Positions 53,833-64,000 of a DNA stretch of 64,000 bases are shown here, one piece after another. The stretch is from Plantago ovata (lineage: Eukaryota; Streptophyta; Magnoliopsida; Lamiales; Plantaginaceae), in contig CM051455.1 in assembly GCA_028274465.1 (NCBI GenBank), forward strand, positions 94,992,365-95,056,364, read 5' to 3'. Under the pieces are notes generated by a model. That model did not search any database. It was not told the DNA's origin and worked only from the letters and a program-made list of their open reading frames with translations. Positions within the stretch are counted from its first letter, which is position 1. Each line of letters starts with the position of its first letter. Both the position numbers and the translations under genes were made by a program.

Positions 53833-54374
53833 ATTTCGCCCGTCGTCGACAACCTTCATGATGCGGAGCACATCCCAGCGGTTACCACCGAGATCCCTGA
53901 GTTCGAGGAAGTAAACCTACTCCTCCGTAGTGGAAAGGTAACTAAAATCCCTAATTTTGTACGTCCTAAACATGTTAAATCTACTGTGACTTACAATTCA
54001 GGGATAAGCAAGGAGAAAGAAGTTGGTGAGGGCTCAACAGACCCTCAAGTGCAGGATGATGCACCCCGCATATATGAAGACGGCGACATCGATGGGGAGA
54101 AGGGGGACACACCAAATATTCAGGAGGGACTTCATAAGTCTCCCAAACCTTATGTGCCCCCGAAACCTCACATGCCATTCCCGGGTAGGATCAAGCCAAC
54201 CAAGAAAGATATACAGAAGTCACCGGTATTCAAGCGCCTCTCTAAATTCGAAGTTAATGTTCCTCTATTGGAGCTAATCCAGAATGTTCCTGCCTATACG
54301 AAGTTCTTTCGGGAGGTGAAGAGCAACAAAAGGATTGCACTAGGGGGAGACGTGACCGGGATGGAGAAGTGAAT
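53833..54374 (+). pseudogene. G4 gag C-terminal region
   Basis: Open frame with no start of its own. Motifs EIPEFEEVNLLLRSGKVTKI, PFPGRIKPTKKD and RLSKFEVNVPLLELIQNVPA match the gag-protease linker of Athila elements. Terminates at 54372-54374; the protease continues in another frame. Capsid and zinc knuckle are missing, consistent with the deletion at 53550. Confidence 0.8.
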
Positions 54375-55200
54375 TCTATAGCGGGGCTTCCTGCGAAGCA
54401 AAGAGACCTAGGGAGCTTCATCATAGATATTGCCATGGGGAATGGACGGTCCACCAAGGCTATGCTCGACTTAGGAGCTAGCATCAACCTGATGCCCTAC
54501 TCAGTATACAAAGCCCTAGACCTTGGAGAAATGCAGCCAACCGAGATGGTTGTATAGATGGCGGACCAAAGCGTGAAACGTCCTGTGGGAATAATTGAGG
54601 ATATCCTCGTGAAGGTAGACAAATTGATAATTCCTGCAGATTTTGTAGTGATGAAGTCAGCCGAGGAAGGAAAAAGCCATGTTCGCGAACACGTGGTGCT
54701 GTTTGGAAGACCATTCATGGCGACTACCAATACATGCCTTGAACTACAAGGAAAGAAAATCACCATGGAGGTAATGGGTGAGAAAATTCAATTGGTAGGA
54801 TGTAGTATAGTCGATAAAGAAGTTATAGAAGAATTGAAGTTTATTGATTGCTATGATTCTGTGATTTCTGAATTTCACCATTGCCATGATAATATTGAAC
54901 CTCTTGAAGAGGCACTAACCATGCAGGTAGAGACGTGTTACATGTCTGAGGAAGCAAGGGAACTAGTCGATAGAATGGATAGCACACCCGAAATCCCGTT
55001 CGGAGAAGAGGTGCTTGAATCCATAGAGGAAGAAGAGGGAGATAATCGACTTCCAGAAGATCCTAGCTTAGAACTAAAACCCCTTCCTGGGCAACTTAAG
55101 TATGTGTACTTAGGGAAAAATGAGAAAAAGCCTGTAATAATCTCTTCACACCTATCTAGCATAGAAGAAGGTAGGCTAGTCAAAGTCCAAAAGGAAAATT
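54369..55200 (+). pseudogene. G4 aspartic protease
   Basis: MNSIAGLPAKQRDLGSF, then the active-site motif AMLDLGASINLMPYSVYKAL (Asp codon 54468-54470; DLGA is usual in Athila). An in-frame TAG at 54555-54557 interrupts VV-MADQSVKRPVGIIEDILV. The second lobe has VLFGRPFMATTNTCLELQ. An acidic linker (about 54850-55060) leads to the reverse transcriptase in the same frame. Confidence 0.85.
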
Positions 55201-56220
55201 CTGCAGCCATAGGATGCGGAATTAGTGGTATAAAGGGGATAAGCCCTACACGGTATGTACACAATATCACTCTAGAACAAGATGCCAAACCTGTTAGGCA
55301 ACCTCAGTGTAGGATAAACCCAGCCATGCAAGAAGTAGTGAAGAAGGAGGTGATTAAGTTGCTAGATGCCGATATGATCTACCCCATTCCTGATAGTAGG
55401 TGGGTAAGCCCCGTACATGTTGTACCTAAGAAATATGGGATTACAGTAGAGGAGAATGAGAAGGGAGAGCTAGTACCAGTTAGGAAAACCACAGGTTGGC
55501 GGATGTGCATTGACTATAGGAGATTAAATGCCGCCACAAAGAAAGACCACTTTCCTCTCCCATTTATCGATGACATGTTGAACCGCCTCGCGGGGAGGAA
55601 ATTTTATTGTTTCCTTGATGGCTTGTCAGGTTTCTATCAAATTCCGATTTCGCCAGAGGACCAGGACAAGACGACATTCACTTGCCCTTTCGGAATGTTT
55701 GCTTACAGGAGAATACCATTTTAGCTATGTAACTCCCCCGCCACTTTTCAAAGGTGCATGCTTTTTGTATTTTTATGATATGGTGACCAAGTTCGTTGAG
55801 GTTTTCATGGATGATTTTTCCCTTTTTGGTGATTCGTTTTATGAATGCATAGATTAGATCTTGTTCTGAAAAGGTGTATCGAATGCAATTTAACTCTAAG
55901 TTGGGAGAAAAGTCATTAAATGGTTCGGGAAGGCATTATTCTAGGACATGTGGTCTCCGATAGGGGGACCGAAGTTGATAAGGCAAAGATAGAAATAATT
56001 GAGAAGCTTCCCCCACCCACTTGTGTCAAAGAACTTCAGTCATTTCTTGGTCATGTAGGATTCCATAGGAGGTTTATCAAAGATTTTTCGAAAATTGCAA
56101 AACCCTTAAGCAACTTGCTTGCAAAAGATGTGAGTTTCGATTTTTCTGAAGATTGCTTAGAAGCCTTTAACACACTTAAAGGCAAGATTAATTACTGCTC
56201 CTATAGTTGTGCCACCTAAT
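55201..56220 (+). pseudogene. G4 reverse transcriptase (Ty3/gypsy type)
   Basis: Motifs in order: PVRQPQCRINPAMQEVVKKE, SRWVSPVHVVPKK, TGWRMCIDYRRLN, DHFPLPFIDDMLNRLAG, FCFLDG-type YCFLDGLSGFYQI, TFTCPFGMFAYRRIPF. The Gly of FGLCN is a TAG codon at about 55722-55724. A one-base shift near 55780 follows, then the catalytic FMDD at 55804-55815. A third frame from about 55920 carries ILGHVVSDRGTEVDKAKIE and SFLGHVGFHRRFIKDFSKIA. A frameshift near 56190 leads into RNase H. Confidence 0.88.
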
Positions 56221-56643
56221 TGGAAACTTCCTTTCGAGATAATGTGTGATGCCTCAAATTTTGCTATGGGGGCTGTTTTATGCCAAAAGGTGGATAAGCA
56301 GTATCGTGTGATTTACTATGTTAGTAAGACCCTAGACTCAGCTCAAGTTAACTATACAACTACTGAAAAAGAATTTTTAGCTGTTGTTTTTGCTTTACAG
56401 AAGTTTAGGTCTTATTTGTTAGGACACCCTATGAATGTCCATACTGATCATGCTGCTTTAAGACATTTAATAGCTAAACAAGATTCTAAGCCAAGATTAA
56501 TCCGGTGGGTCTTATTGTTACAAGACTTTTATATGACCATAGTGGATAGGGCCGGTAAGGAAAATTGCGTAGCTGATCACTTATCTAGAATCCCAAATAT
56601 CCCCGTAGATGCAATTCCTGTTAATGAAGGACCTTCCCGATGA
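56209..56643 (+). pseudogene. G4 RNase H
   Basis: [20 protein letters not shown] (first Asp in CDAS), [40 protein letters not shown] (Glu) and [10 protein letters not shown] (Asp), with [13 protein letters not shown] at the end. All expected acidic residues are seen. The frame is open throughout this domain. Confidence 0.88.
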
Positions 56644-57927
56644 ACACTTGATGAGAGTAGATGAAGAGCCATGGTATGCTAGTATTGTGAATTATTTGGT
56701 TACGGGTATTTGCCCAACTAATTTCTTAGCCTCCGATAGGAGAACACTTTCAAAACAGTGCAGGTTTTACATATGGGATGATCCGAACCTTCTTAGAGAA
56801 GGGGCTGATGGAATCTTAAGGAGATGTGTTCCACAAGGAGAACAACGAAGTGTACTGAGTCATTTCCATGAGCTTCAGTGCCGCGGACACTACAGTGGGG
56901 CTAAAACATCCCATAAGGTGTTACAAGCAGGATTTTTCTGGCCATCCTTGCACCAAGATGCGAGGGAAATTGTGAAGAAGGAAGAAATGCCCCAGCAGGG
57001 GAATCTAGTGGTAGAACCTTTTGATGTATGGGGAATTGATTTCATGGGACCATTTCCATCAAGCTTGGGATATGACTACATTCTAGTCGCGGTGGACTAC
57101 GTAACTAAGTGGGTGGAGGCAATCCCCAGTAGGAAGAATGATGCTTCGGTAGTCTTGAAATTCTTGAAGGATGTGATTTTCACCCGGTTTGGAGTTCCTA
57201 GAACAATTATCAGTGATGGAGGTTCTCACTTCGTCAACCGTTCCTTTGCCTCACTTATGAAGAAATACAGCGTTACCCATAATGTTGCTACACCATATCA
57301 TCCACAGACTTCTGGGCAAGTAGAGGTTAGCAACCGTCAAATTAAAAGATCCTTGAGCATGTGGTGAAGCCTAGCAAGAAAGATTGGGCTGGAAAACTGA
57401 ATGATGCGCTTTGGGCGTATAGAACCAGCTACAAAATAGTAATTGGCACCACTCCGTACATACTAGTGTTTAAGAAAGCATGCCACCTTCCGGTTGAGGT
57501 GGAACACAGAGCTTATTGTGCAATAAAGGAGATAAACCTTGATATGGGAAAAGGTGGGGAGGAACAGTTGATGCAACTCAATGAGCTTGATGAACTACGC
57601 CTCGGTGCCTATGAGAACTCCAAGCTTTTCAAGGAACACACAAAAAAGTATCACAACCGTGGCATTGTGCGGAAAGAGTTGATCCCTGGTCAGAAAGCCT
57701 TAGTGTTCAACTCCAGACTTCGCTTATTTCTAGGGAAGCTCCGTACTCGATGGGATGGACCATACGAGATTGTCCAAGTTGCTCCCCATGGAGCTGTAGA
57801 AATTTTGGACCCGAAGACTGGCGACACCTTCAAGGTGAATGGGCAACGTGTGAAGCCATACTTTGAGCTTCCTAGTGATCAAGTGGAGGTTGATCATCTC
57901 GACCTCACCACTCCCACCTTCACATGA
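56609..57927 (+). pseudogene. G4 integrase lacking half of its zinc finger
   Basis: The N-terminal part has [14 protein letters not shown] and [20 protein letters not shown], but the CxxC half of the HHCC zinc finger is absent: VKK is joined directly to EEMPQQGNL. The catalytic triad is present: GIDFMGPF (Asp 57038-57040), IISDGGSHF (Asp 57215-57217) and [11 protein letters not shown] (Glu 57323-57325). A one-base insertion near 57355 causes a stop at 57365-57367; the C-terminal half (DWAGKLNDALWAYRTSYK, RWDGPYEIVQVAPHGAVEIL) is open from 57361 to 57927. Confidence 0.88.
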
Positions 57928-58684
57928 GAGTATGTATCTTGTAGTTTTTCCTTTTTTGAGTCTTTAGTTGTTTTTCCCGTTGTGTTAGAGTATGTTTTTG
58001 GTGATAAGATAGGTAAAAAGTTGATATTTTTTGTATTCGGGGATGATTAACTCGGAGCCAAGGTTCTGCCGCTCCCATGCGGACCGCCCCCCACACGGGG
58101 CGTAGCGCCTGGGAGGAGCAGAACGCCTGGGCGCCTCTGCCGCTCCCAGGCGGAACGCCCCCCACACGGGGCGGTGCTCCTGGGAGGGGTAGAACGCCCG
58201 GGCGCCTCTGCCGCTCCCAAGAGGACCGCACAGCACTCGGGGAGGTGCGCCCGGGAGAGGCAGAGGCTTGGGCGCCCCGGGGCACCCCAGGCGGACCGCC
58301 CCTCACATGGGGCGGTGCGCCTGAGGGAGCCAATGATTCGGGTATCCAGATTTCATCCCGGACACCACGAATCACCCCCGTATGCAACCATATTGACCTT
58401 TTTACCCTTTTTATCATCTGTTTTGGTTTCTCACGAGTTTCATTGAGTAATACAGGTTACAGGTACTCTTCCAGCTCTCACCCAATATCCACTTTCGGCG
58501 TTCGGGATGTACGACGACGTTCAGGTTTGGGGGGTTATTTCTGGGTATTCCAATGACTTATATTTCTCATTTCAACTCGTTCTTAGGATTTAGTTTGTTC
58601 GCATGCATTCATCCTTATTCTTGTTTTGCATGATGTTGTGTGGAGTTTATTGCCAAATTTTTTGAACTTTTTTATTGTATAGAC
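57928..58684 (+). other. G4 3' region with a 71-bp GC-rich tandem array
   Basis: After the integrase stop, about 140 bp of T-rich sequence, then repeat units starting CTGCCGCTCCCA at 58066, 58137 and 58208 (period about 71 bp) and a diverged fourth unit near 58283-58330. Each unit contains palindromic GGCG/CGCC motifs. The final part carries the 3' UTR block shared with N1 and N2. No ORF2 is recognisable. Confidence 0.75.
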
Positions 58685-60333
58685 TGTTAGGAAACTTGTA
58701 ATTTTGATGAGCAATTAACCATGCTAAATTAAGGAAAGTCCAGTAACCAGTACTCTTAAGGTCCATAGGAATTTAGAATTTTAAGGACATTGTAAAAGAG
58801 GAGCGTTTGTTGATGACTTAGTATAGGTGCTAGATAAGTTATTTCTTTTGCGTATGATGTATTTTATTTTCTGAAAAGAAAATAATTTATTGATGTTGAA
58901 GCTTATGATGTATCTTATTTTCTGAAAAGAAAATAACCTATTGAAGCATTTGCTGACGATGTACTTTTTTATTACAAACAAACTATTGAAGCATTTAGAA
59001 ACCGCTCAGAATCTGGAAGACTTTTGAAGATCTGAAGACTTGAAGAAATCTAAGATCTGAAGACCAGAAGATTGCTGAAGACTGGCATCTACAAAGGCAC
59101 GTGTTGCTCAGAAAGTGGAAATTTCAGCAACAGCATTGCATAAGTGAAAATCTGAAAGACATAGTAGGTTGTGCTTGCTGAAACTGAGACTAACCACTTG
59201 CTGATGGAACATATGTGACCCCTTGCTGAAAGTACTTGAATTTGCGCTCCAATGTTACTGTTTGAATTCTATTCAAATATGCATTAAATGCAAAGCTTAC
59301 ACGCGAGTGACATGAAGACTAGAAGACAAACAAAGACGCTGCTGAAAGTACAAAAGCAAGATAGTGACATGTTAAGGAACAAAAGCCTTAGGATTGAAAT
59401 TCAAATGGCTCCTTACTTGCACTATAAATAGAGGTCATCTGGCGAAGAGTTGAAGTGTGTCAACAACGTGATCAAACTCTCACTTGTGCTTAAAACTCAC
59501 ATACCTTCAAACTCTCTACATCTGCCATTGATCCGTTCCAAGACTTAAAGCTTGAAAAAGCTACTTGTGAAGAAGTAGAACAAACTCGGCTAAGAAATTA
59601 GTTAAGTGTTCTTTCTTTCGAACAAGAACAAGTCTTGACACCAGAAACAATCAAACTTGTTTACTGCAAAGTATTCCAAGTTGTGTTTCTTAGATTACTT
59701 GTTGTAACTGAATAAGTTATAATTAAGTTATCTCACCCCAAAACTCTCTAACTGAAAATACACCCTTTCAGCCGTGATATTCAGGGGGAACTTAATCGAG
59801 CATAGTTTTGCTGATTAAAAGTACCAAGTTTGGTGGAGAACAAGGTTACGTTCTCTAGTTTAGGTTAGAGACAAAGCAAGTGTGCTTTGGTTTCTGTTGA
59901 ATCACTCTAGATAGGAGATTGTAAGGAACCTCAATCATATCTTAGTGGATTCAGTCCTAGAAAGGACGAAGTGGATTAGTTGAGAGATTACGCCACTCTC
60001 AGATACCACTATAAAAGTGTTTGTGTGATTTACTTACTGTACTTAGCTTTCAGCAATTCGTATCTGTCTGTACATAGTCACTCACATCACTTGCTGAAAC
60101 CTTTACTTACTGAAAAAGCAGTTATTGTATCAAAAACTTCCGCTCTCTGATTTTAAGTATCAGCAAACCAAGCTACTGTAAAGTAACTTACGCTTGCTAA
60201 GAAAGTTAAGTATCAGCAAACTCATTACTGAAAAGTAATAAGTACTTGCTGAAAAAGGTTTTAAACGACGAAAGTTTGAAAAGACTATTCACCCCCCCCT
60301 CTAGTCTTTTCTTGTCGTTTAAAGGGACCAACA
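58685..60333 (+). repeat. SIRE-like 5' LTR
   Basis: TGTTAGGAAAC...GGGACCAACA, 1649 bp. It contains a tandem segment with AAAAGAAAATAAyyTATTG (58875-58980), a canonical TATA box and a C-run followed by CTCTAGTC near the 3' end. Only this LTR is in the window. Confidence 0.85.
59423..59430 (+). promoter_or_regulatory. TATA box of the SIRE-like LTR
   Basis: CTATAAATAGAGG is a textbook plant TATA box about 740 bp into the LTR; transcription would start around 59455-59460, defining U3/R. Confidence 0.75.
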
Positions 60334-60335
60334 AG

Positions 60336-60347
60336 TGGTATCAGAGC
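60336..60347 (+). other. SIRE-like primer-binding site (tRNA-iMet)
   Basis: Perfect TGGTATCAGAGC two bases after the LTR end. Confidence 0.92.
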
Positions 60348-60445
60348 AGGAGGTTCTTTAACCTTCTGCACTGAACCTAGATCCCCTTAGGTGCTTTCCG
60401 TAAATCACTCTCACTTGATCAGTTTGGTAGTGCTTTGCTGACAGG

Positions 60446-62866
60446 ATGTCTTTAGGAGATGCTCCCTTGCTGAAGCTGGAAAATTACGAGAAATGGCGAA
60501 ACAACATGATGCTACATCTTGAGGCCATTAGTGATGAGATGGTTACCGTCATTAATGATGGACCTATCAAGATCACTAAGATTGAAAGGAGTTTCCCTCA
60601 CAAGACCACTGAAGCTGGAAAGGAAACTATGCTAGGCGAACCATCAGATACGGTTGTGCCAAAACCAAAAGAGGAATGGACTTCTGACGAAGCTAAGAGA
60701 TTCCGTCTTGATGGCCAAGCAAGAAATATCATCATTCGATCAACTCCGGATACCATACAGTGCAAAGTGTGGGGTGCTAAGACTGCAAAGGAGGCTTGGA
60801 AAATGGTTCAAGATCTTTGTGTTGGATCTGACAAGACCAAGGAAAACAAACTTGAAGTACTTAAATTAAAGTTTCAAAACTTTAAGCAAGGTACAAACGA
60901 GTCACTGGAAGACTTGGATTTCAGATTCACAACTCTTGTTAGTGAAATGGCAGCCTTGGGTGTTGGAAACCTCTACTCAGATTCTGAGAAAGTGAAAACT
61001 ATCATCAGAAGTCTGAATCAAGAATGGATCCACACTCAGAATTTCTTTTACAATCAAGGAATGCCAGACATTACACCAACAGAGTTGTTCTCTCATCTTG
61101 CTACTGTCAATTATGAGACAAAGCAAAGAGAAAATGTGTTTGCTGAAAAATCGCAAAACATTGCTCTTGCTGCAAAGCCGTCATCTTCTGAAAAGAAGAA
61201 TGATAAAGAGCCTGCTGTTGAAAATGCTTTAGTTGTTAAAAACATGAAGAAATTCATCAGTAAGGAACTTGAAAGGCGAAAAAGCAAAAGAGAAGCTGAA
61301 AAAGCATCTTGGTAGCAACTACCATAAGTACAAGAATGAAACTAGCTCGCTGAACAAGCAAGCTCAGCAAGCTACTTCATCAGAAGAACCAGCAGTTGGA
61401 AATGATCTATGTTTTTACTGCAAAAAGCCTGGACACTTCAAAGCTAATTGCCCTTTGCTGAAAGGCAAATCTGCTGAAAAGAAGAAGAAGTTCAAAAGAG
61501 CTTTTATTGCTGAATCAAAGAAGAAGCTTCAAGCAAAAATCGATGCATTGTGCATTGATACTAGCTCCGAAGACAGTGAGGATGAAAGTTCAGACACCGA
61601 CGATGAAGAAGCCACTCTAGACGTGGAGATTGGCAAAGAAGTTTGTGGAATAGCTATGGAAGCTTATCCAGATTTGTCAAACTACGAATTCTGCCTCATG
61701 GCCGGTCAGGTAAACAACTCTACCTCTGACTTAGACTCAGAAAGTGAAGACGAGATTGACCTTGACAAGATTCAAGGAGAAATCGGAAGATTTGAGAAAA
61801 CACTCAGCAAAGAGCAAGAGAAACTACAAATTGCTGAAACTCTGACCAAGCAGACTACTGAAAAGTACGTCTTGCTGAAGGAAGAGACAGAAGAAAAGGA
61901 TGCTGAAATAAGGCGTCTTAAGAAGTTGATTGCTGAGGATGCAGAGAAAAATTCTCAAATGGCATTAGAATTGGAAGAATATCAGTCCTCAATTCTAAAG
62001 TTACTTGCTGAAATCCAAGAAATGAAAAAGATGAAAATCAATTTCAAATCCTATGTGGAAGCAAGTAATACGCTGACTGAACTAAACTCTTATTTGAGAG
62101 ATCCATCTCAGAAAGAAGGTTTAGGAGCAACGTGCGAAGGAGACAACGTAGAAATCTTGAGAAAAGATAAATCACCTATCTCCTTTGTACGTGCTACTGA
62201 TAGTAGTCCTCCAGAAATCTAGCAGTTTGGTCAAACTAAGGTTGCTGAAACATGCAATCAAGTACCTATGACCATAAAGCCCGCTGTTGCTACTCAAAGT
62301 AACAAGACTTTAAAAGGAAAACAGGTTGCTGAGAAGCAAACTGGAAAGAAGAAGAATGTTGTGAAGCATTCCGCCAAACAAGTTGCTGAAAAGCAAGTTG
62401 TTAAGACTAAAGGCAAGATTACTAAAAGTAATCAGAAGTCCTTTGCTGACAAACCTGAATCAAGTAAGGTTGCTGAAGCTAAAGCTCAGCATTCTCCGAA
62501 AAGTGGACTCGGTTTCAAACCAAGCAAAGTCAACTCTTTCATGAGTATAAGCAAAGTCAACAAAGATACTTCAAAGAGATGAAGAAAATCAAGCCTAAGA
62601 GTTTTGAAAAGACTCCCAATGCTAGGACTAGAAGGAACCTTGCTAGAAAAGAACTTACTGAAAAGTATGTTCAGCAAAAAGGTCAACAGAGCAAGACACC
62701 ACCTCAGAAAGTGGATTTGACCAGCACAAGTCAAAAGTCTTTCAGCTCAAAACCTCCTAGTTCCTCAGCAAGTAGAAAACAGGTCAAAGTTGAAAAACTT
62801 CAGACTTGGGTTTCCACTGGACGCATTCTTGAACATGTTAATGGACATCCATCATTGGATAATTAA
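60446..62866 (+). pseudogene. SIRE-like gag, frameshifted
   Basis: ATG at 60446, MSLGDAPLLKLENYEKWRNN. The first frame is open to 61315 and covers the Gag core (NIIIRSTPDTIQCKVWGAKT, ENKLEVLKLKFQNFKQGTNE, TIIRSLNQEW). A shift near 61300 leads to the second frame (to 62222) with zinc knuckle CFYCKKPGHFKANC (61410-61451), a Ser/Asp/Glu-rich acidic region, and a coiled coil at about 61780-62060 (heptad-like Leu/Ile with Glu/Lys). A stop at 62220-62222 is followed in frame by a Lys/Ser/Gln-rich tail (to 62582), then a further shift (62579-62866) before the protease. The long coiled-coil gag is typical of SIRE elements. Confidence 0.85.
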
Positions 62867-62871
62867 CTTGT

Positions 62872-63381
62872 TTGCTCTTGATTGTGCAGACTTCAGCCAC
62901 AGAGACAAACGATGCAATCTGGCACTTTGATAGTGGTTGTGGAAAGCACATGACGGGCAACAAGAATAACCTTATAAACTATAGACGGTGGTCTAAAGGT
63001 CCAACAATAAGGTTTGCTGGTGGAGGCTCCGGTTCTACAAAAGGCTATGGTGATGTGAAGTTAGAATGCATAACCATTACTGGAGTTCTTTATGTCAAAA
63101 ATCTTAAGTTTAACCTTTTCAGCATCAGTCAGTTTGCTAACAAAGGATACTTCATCGAAATTAAAAGTGATGAATGTAAACTTGTAGATTTTGAGACTAA
63201 AATGGTAATAATGATTGCAAGAAGATCAGGAGGCTTGTACACCGTTGATTGGTCTTCAGCAAACGTTGAAAAATGCCTTGTCTCAGATCACGATTGCCTT
63301 GCTGAAAAAGCATGGTTATGGCATAAACGAACAAGTCATTTAAACTTCAAGACGCTGAATATTCTAAAAAGGCACTTGTAG
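62872..63381 (+). pseudogene. SIRE-like protease and GAG-pre-integrase
   Basis: IWHFDSGCGKHMTGNKNNLI: the Asp-Ser-Gly protease motif is intact (Asp codon 62929-62931). Then GVLYVKNLKFNLFSISQFAN and the pre-integrase histidines in AWLWHKRTSHLNFKTLN. The frame stops at 63379-63381; the Cys pair (CNACQQGKQTKSS) follows in a different frame. Confidence 0.87.
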
Positions 63382-64000
63382 TTGGATTACCTAGGGTTAC
63401 TTTTAAGAAGGATGGTGTTTGCAATGCATGTCAGCAAGGAAAGCAAACCAAATCTTCTTTCAAGAACAAGGCAGTACCGTTAACTACAAAACCTTTACAA
63501 CTCTTGCACATGGACTTGTTTGAATCTTCTTCAACAAGCTATGCTGGTAAGAAGTATGGTCTAGTCGTGGTAGATGACTATTCAAGATTCACTTGGGTAG
63601 TATTCATCAAGCACAAATCTGAAACCAAGACTGAAATACCTAACTTGCTGAATAAGCTTGAAGTCATGAAAAATGACAAGGTAAAAGTCATAAGGACAGA
63701 CCATGGTAATGAGTTTTTAAACCAGTACATAACTGAATATTGTACCTCAAAAGGTATTCAACATCAGTTATCCTCAGTAAGAACACACAGCAAAACGGTG
63801 TTGCTGAACGGAAGAATCGTACCCTGAAAGAAGCCGCAAGAACAATGCTTGCTGACACTGAAATAAGTGAGGCTTATTGGGTTGAAGCGATTAATACCGC
63901 CTGTTATACTCAAAACAGATGTTTGATTACTAAGGAATACAACAAAACTCCTTATGAATTGTTTGTTGGAAGACCTCCTAACATCACTCATCTAAGAGTA
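63382..64000 (+). pseudogene. SIRE-like integrase core, N-terminal part (runs off the window)
   Basis: VCNACQQGKQTKSSFKNKAV completes the zinc finger. LLHMDLFESSSTSYAGKKYG holds the first catalytic Asp and VIRTDHGNEFLN the second. A frameshift near 63785 separates these from GVAERKNRTLKEAARTMLAD with the catalytic Glu, which stays open to the window end (YWVEAINTACYTQNRCLITK). Confidence 0.87.

Larger units (their letters stand above)
52278..58684 (+). mobile_element. G4: Athila-type gypsy element with pol domains (3' end outside the window)
   Basis: 5' LTR 52278-53549, then a GC-rich repeat, part of gag, protease, reverse transcriptase, RNase H, integrase, a second GC-rich tandem array and a 3' UTR block (GGAGTTTATTGCCAAATTTT at about 58634) shared with N2. 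It is interrupted at 58685 by a SIRE-like copia LTR, so the polypurine tract and 3' LTR are not seen. The LTR ends and first ~100 bp resemble the N2 LTR. Confidence 0.85.
58685..64000 (+). mobile_element. SIRE-like Ty1/copia retrotransposon (5' part; continues past the window)
   Basis: 5' LTR 58685-60333, initiator-Met primer-binding site, long gag with zinc knuckle and coiled coil, Lys-rich linker, protease and the first part of integrase. The long gag, the CACCCCCCCTCTAG block near the LTR 3' end and the GGACCAACAAG junction fit the SIRE/Maximus lineage. Inserted into the 3' UTR of G4; the left flanking 5-mer is TAGAC and the right end is outside the window. Confidence 0.8.

Noticed and set aside
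53552..53914. Pro/Ala/Arg-rich proteins in the GC-rich G4 repeats, also at 57985-58560
   Set aside because: Open in several frames on both strands because of the tandem GC-rich palindromes; no start context, no domain.
55722..55724. Programmed stop-codon readthrough in G4
   Set aside because: The TAG replaces a conserved Gly in the RT and other lesions are present nearby, so it is simple decay rather than a gag-pol junction stop.

Overview
This window is plant nuclear DNA, almost certainly a eudicot heterochromatic or intergenic block. It consists almost wholly of LTR retrotransposons nested inside one another. The evidence is plant-type Ty1/copia and Ty3/gypsy proteins, primer-binding sites for initiator tRNA-Met (TGGTATCAGAGC) and for the TGGCGCCGTTGCCGGGGA tRNA used by Athila/Tat elements, 5-bp target-site duplications (TSDs), and no recognisable single-copy host gene. 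The species cannot be named from the sequence.

Layout. A LINE 3' end (1-434) sits in the 5' LTR of an old copia element, A1 (435-36161, + strand). A1 is split by three insertions. The first is a Tekay/Del-like gypsy element, 2082-11508 (TSD CAACT), which itself carries a solo copia LTR at 9183-11212 (TSD CAAAA). The second is a probable minus-strand gypsy LTR at about 12523-13122. The third is N1 (13783-34643, TSD CTGGT), an Athila-like element with gag-protease and a second ORF but no reverse transcriptase. N1 is split by the minus-strand copia element Cop1 (19958-32202, TSD GTATA), and Cop1 is split by N2c1 (22335-25542, TSD ATGTA). That makes four levels of nesting.

A1's 3' LTR runs through two partial LTR copies straight into a second internal region of the same family, A2 (36914-46236). 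A2 is split by N2c2 (37195-44765), the most complete two-ORF non-autonomous Athila-like element here. Next come an unassigned 0.67-kb island (46237-46910) and a minus-strand copia pol remnant (46911-48138). Cop2 follows (LTR 48139-50075, then leader and gag). G4 (52278-58684), an Athila-type element with gag/pro/RT/RNaseH/integrase, is inserted into Cop2. G4 is in turn interrupted by a SIRE-like copia element (58685 to the window end).

Functionally, nothing here looks able to transpose unaided: every polyprotein has stops, frameshifts or missing domains. The most interesting material is the N1/N2 pair. These elements encode gag, protease and a conserved ORF2 of the plant transposon-protein type but no polymerase or integrase. 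They carry several RNA-hairpin candidates, one with paired compensatory changes between families. The N2 LTR ends resemble those of G4, which makes a G4-type element a candidate helper. Element names (A1, A2, N1, N2, Cop1, Cop2, G4) are local labels used only in this report.
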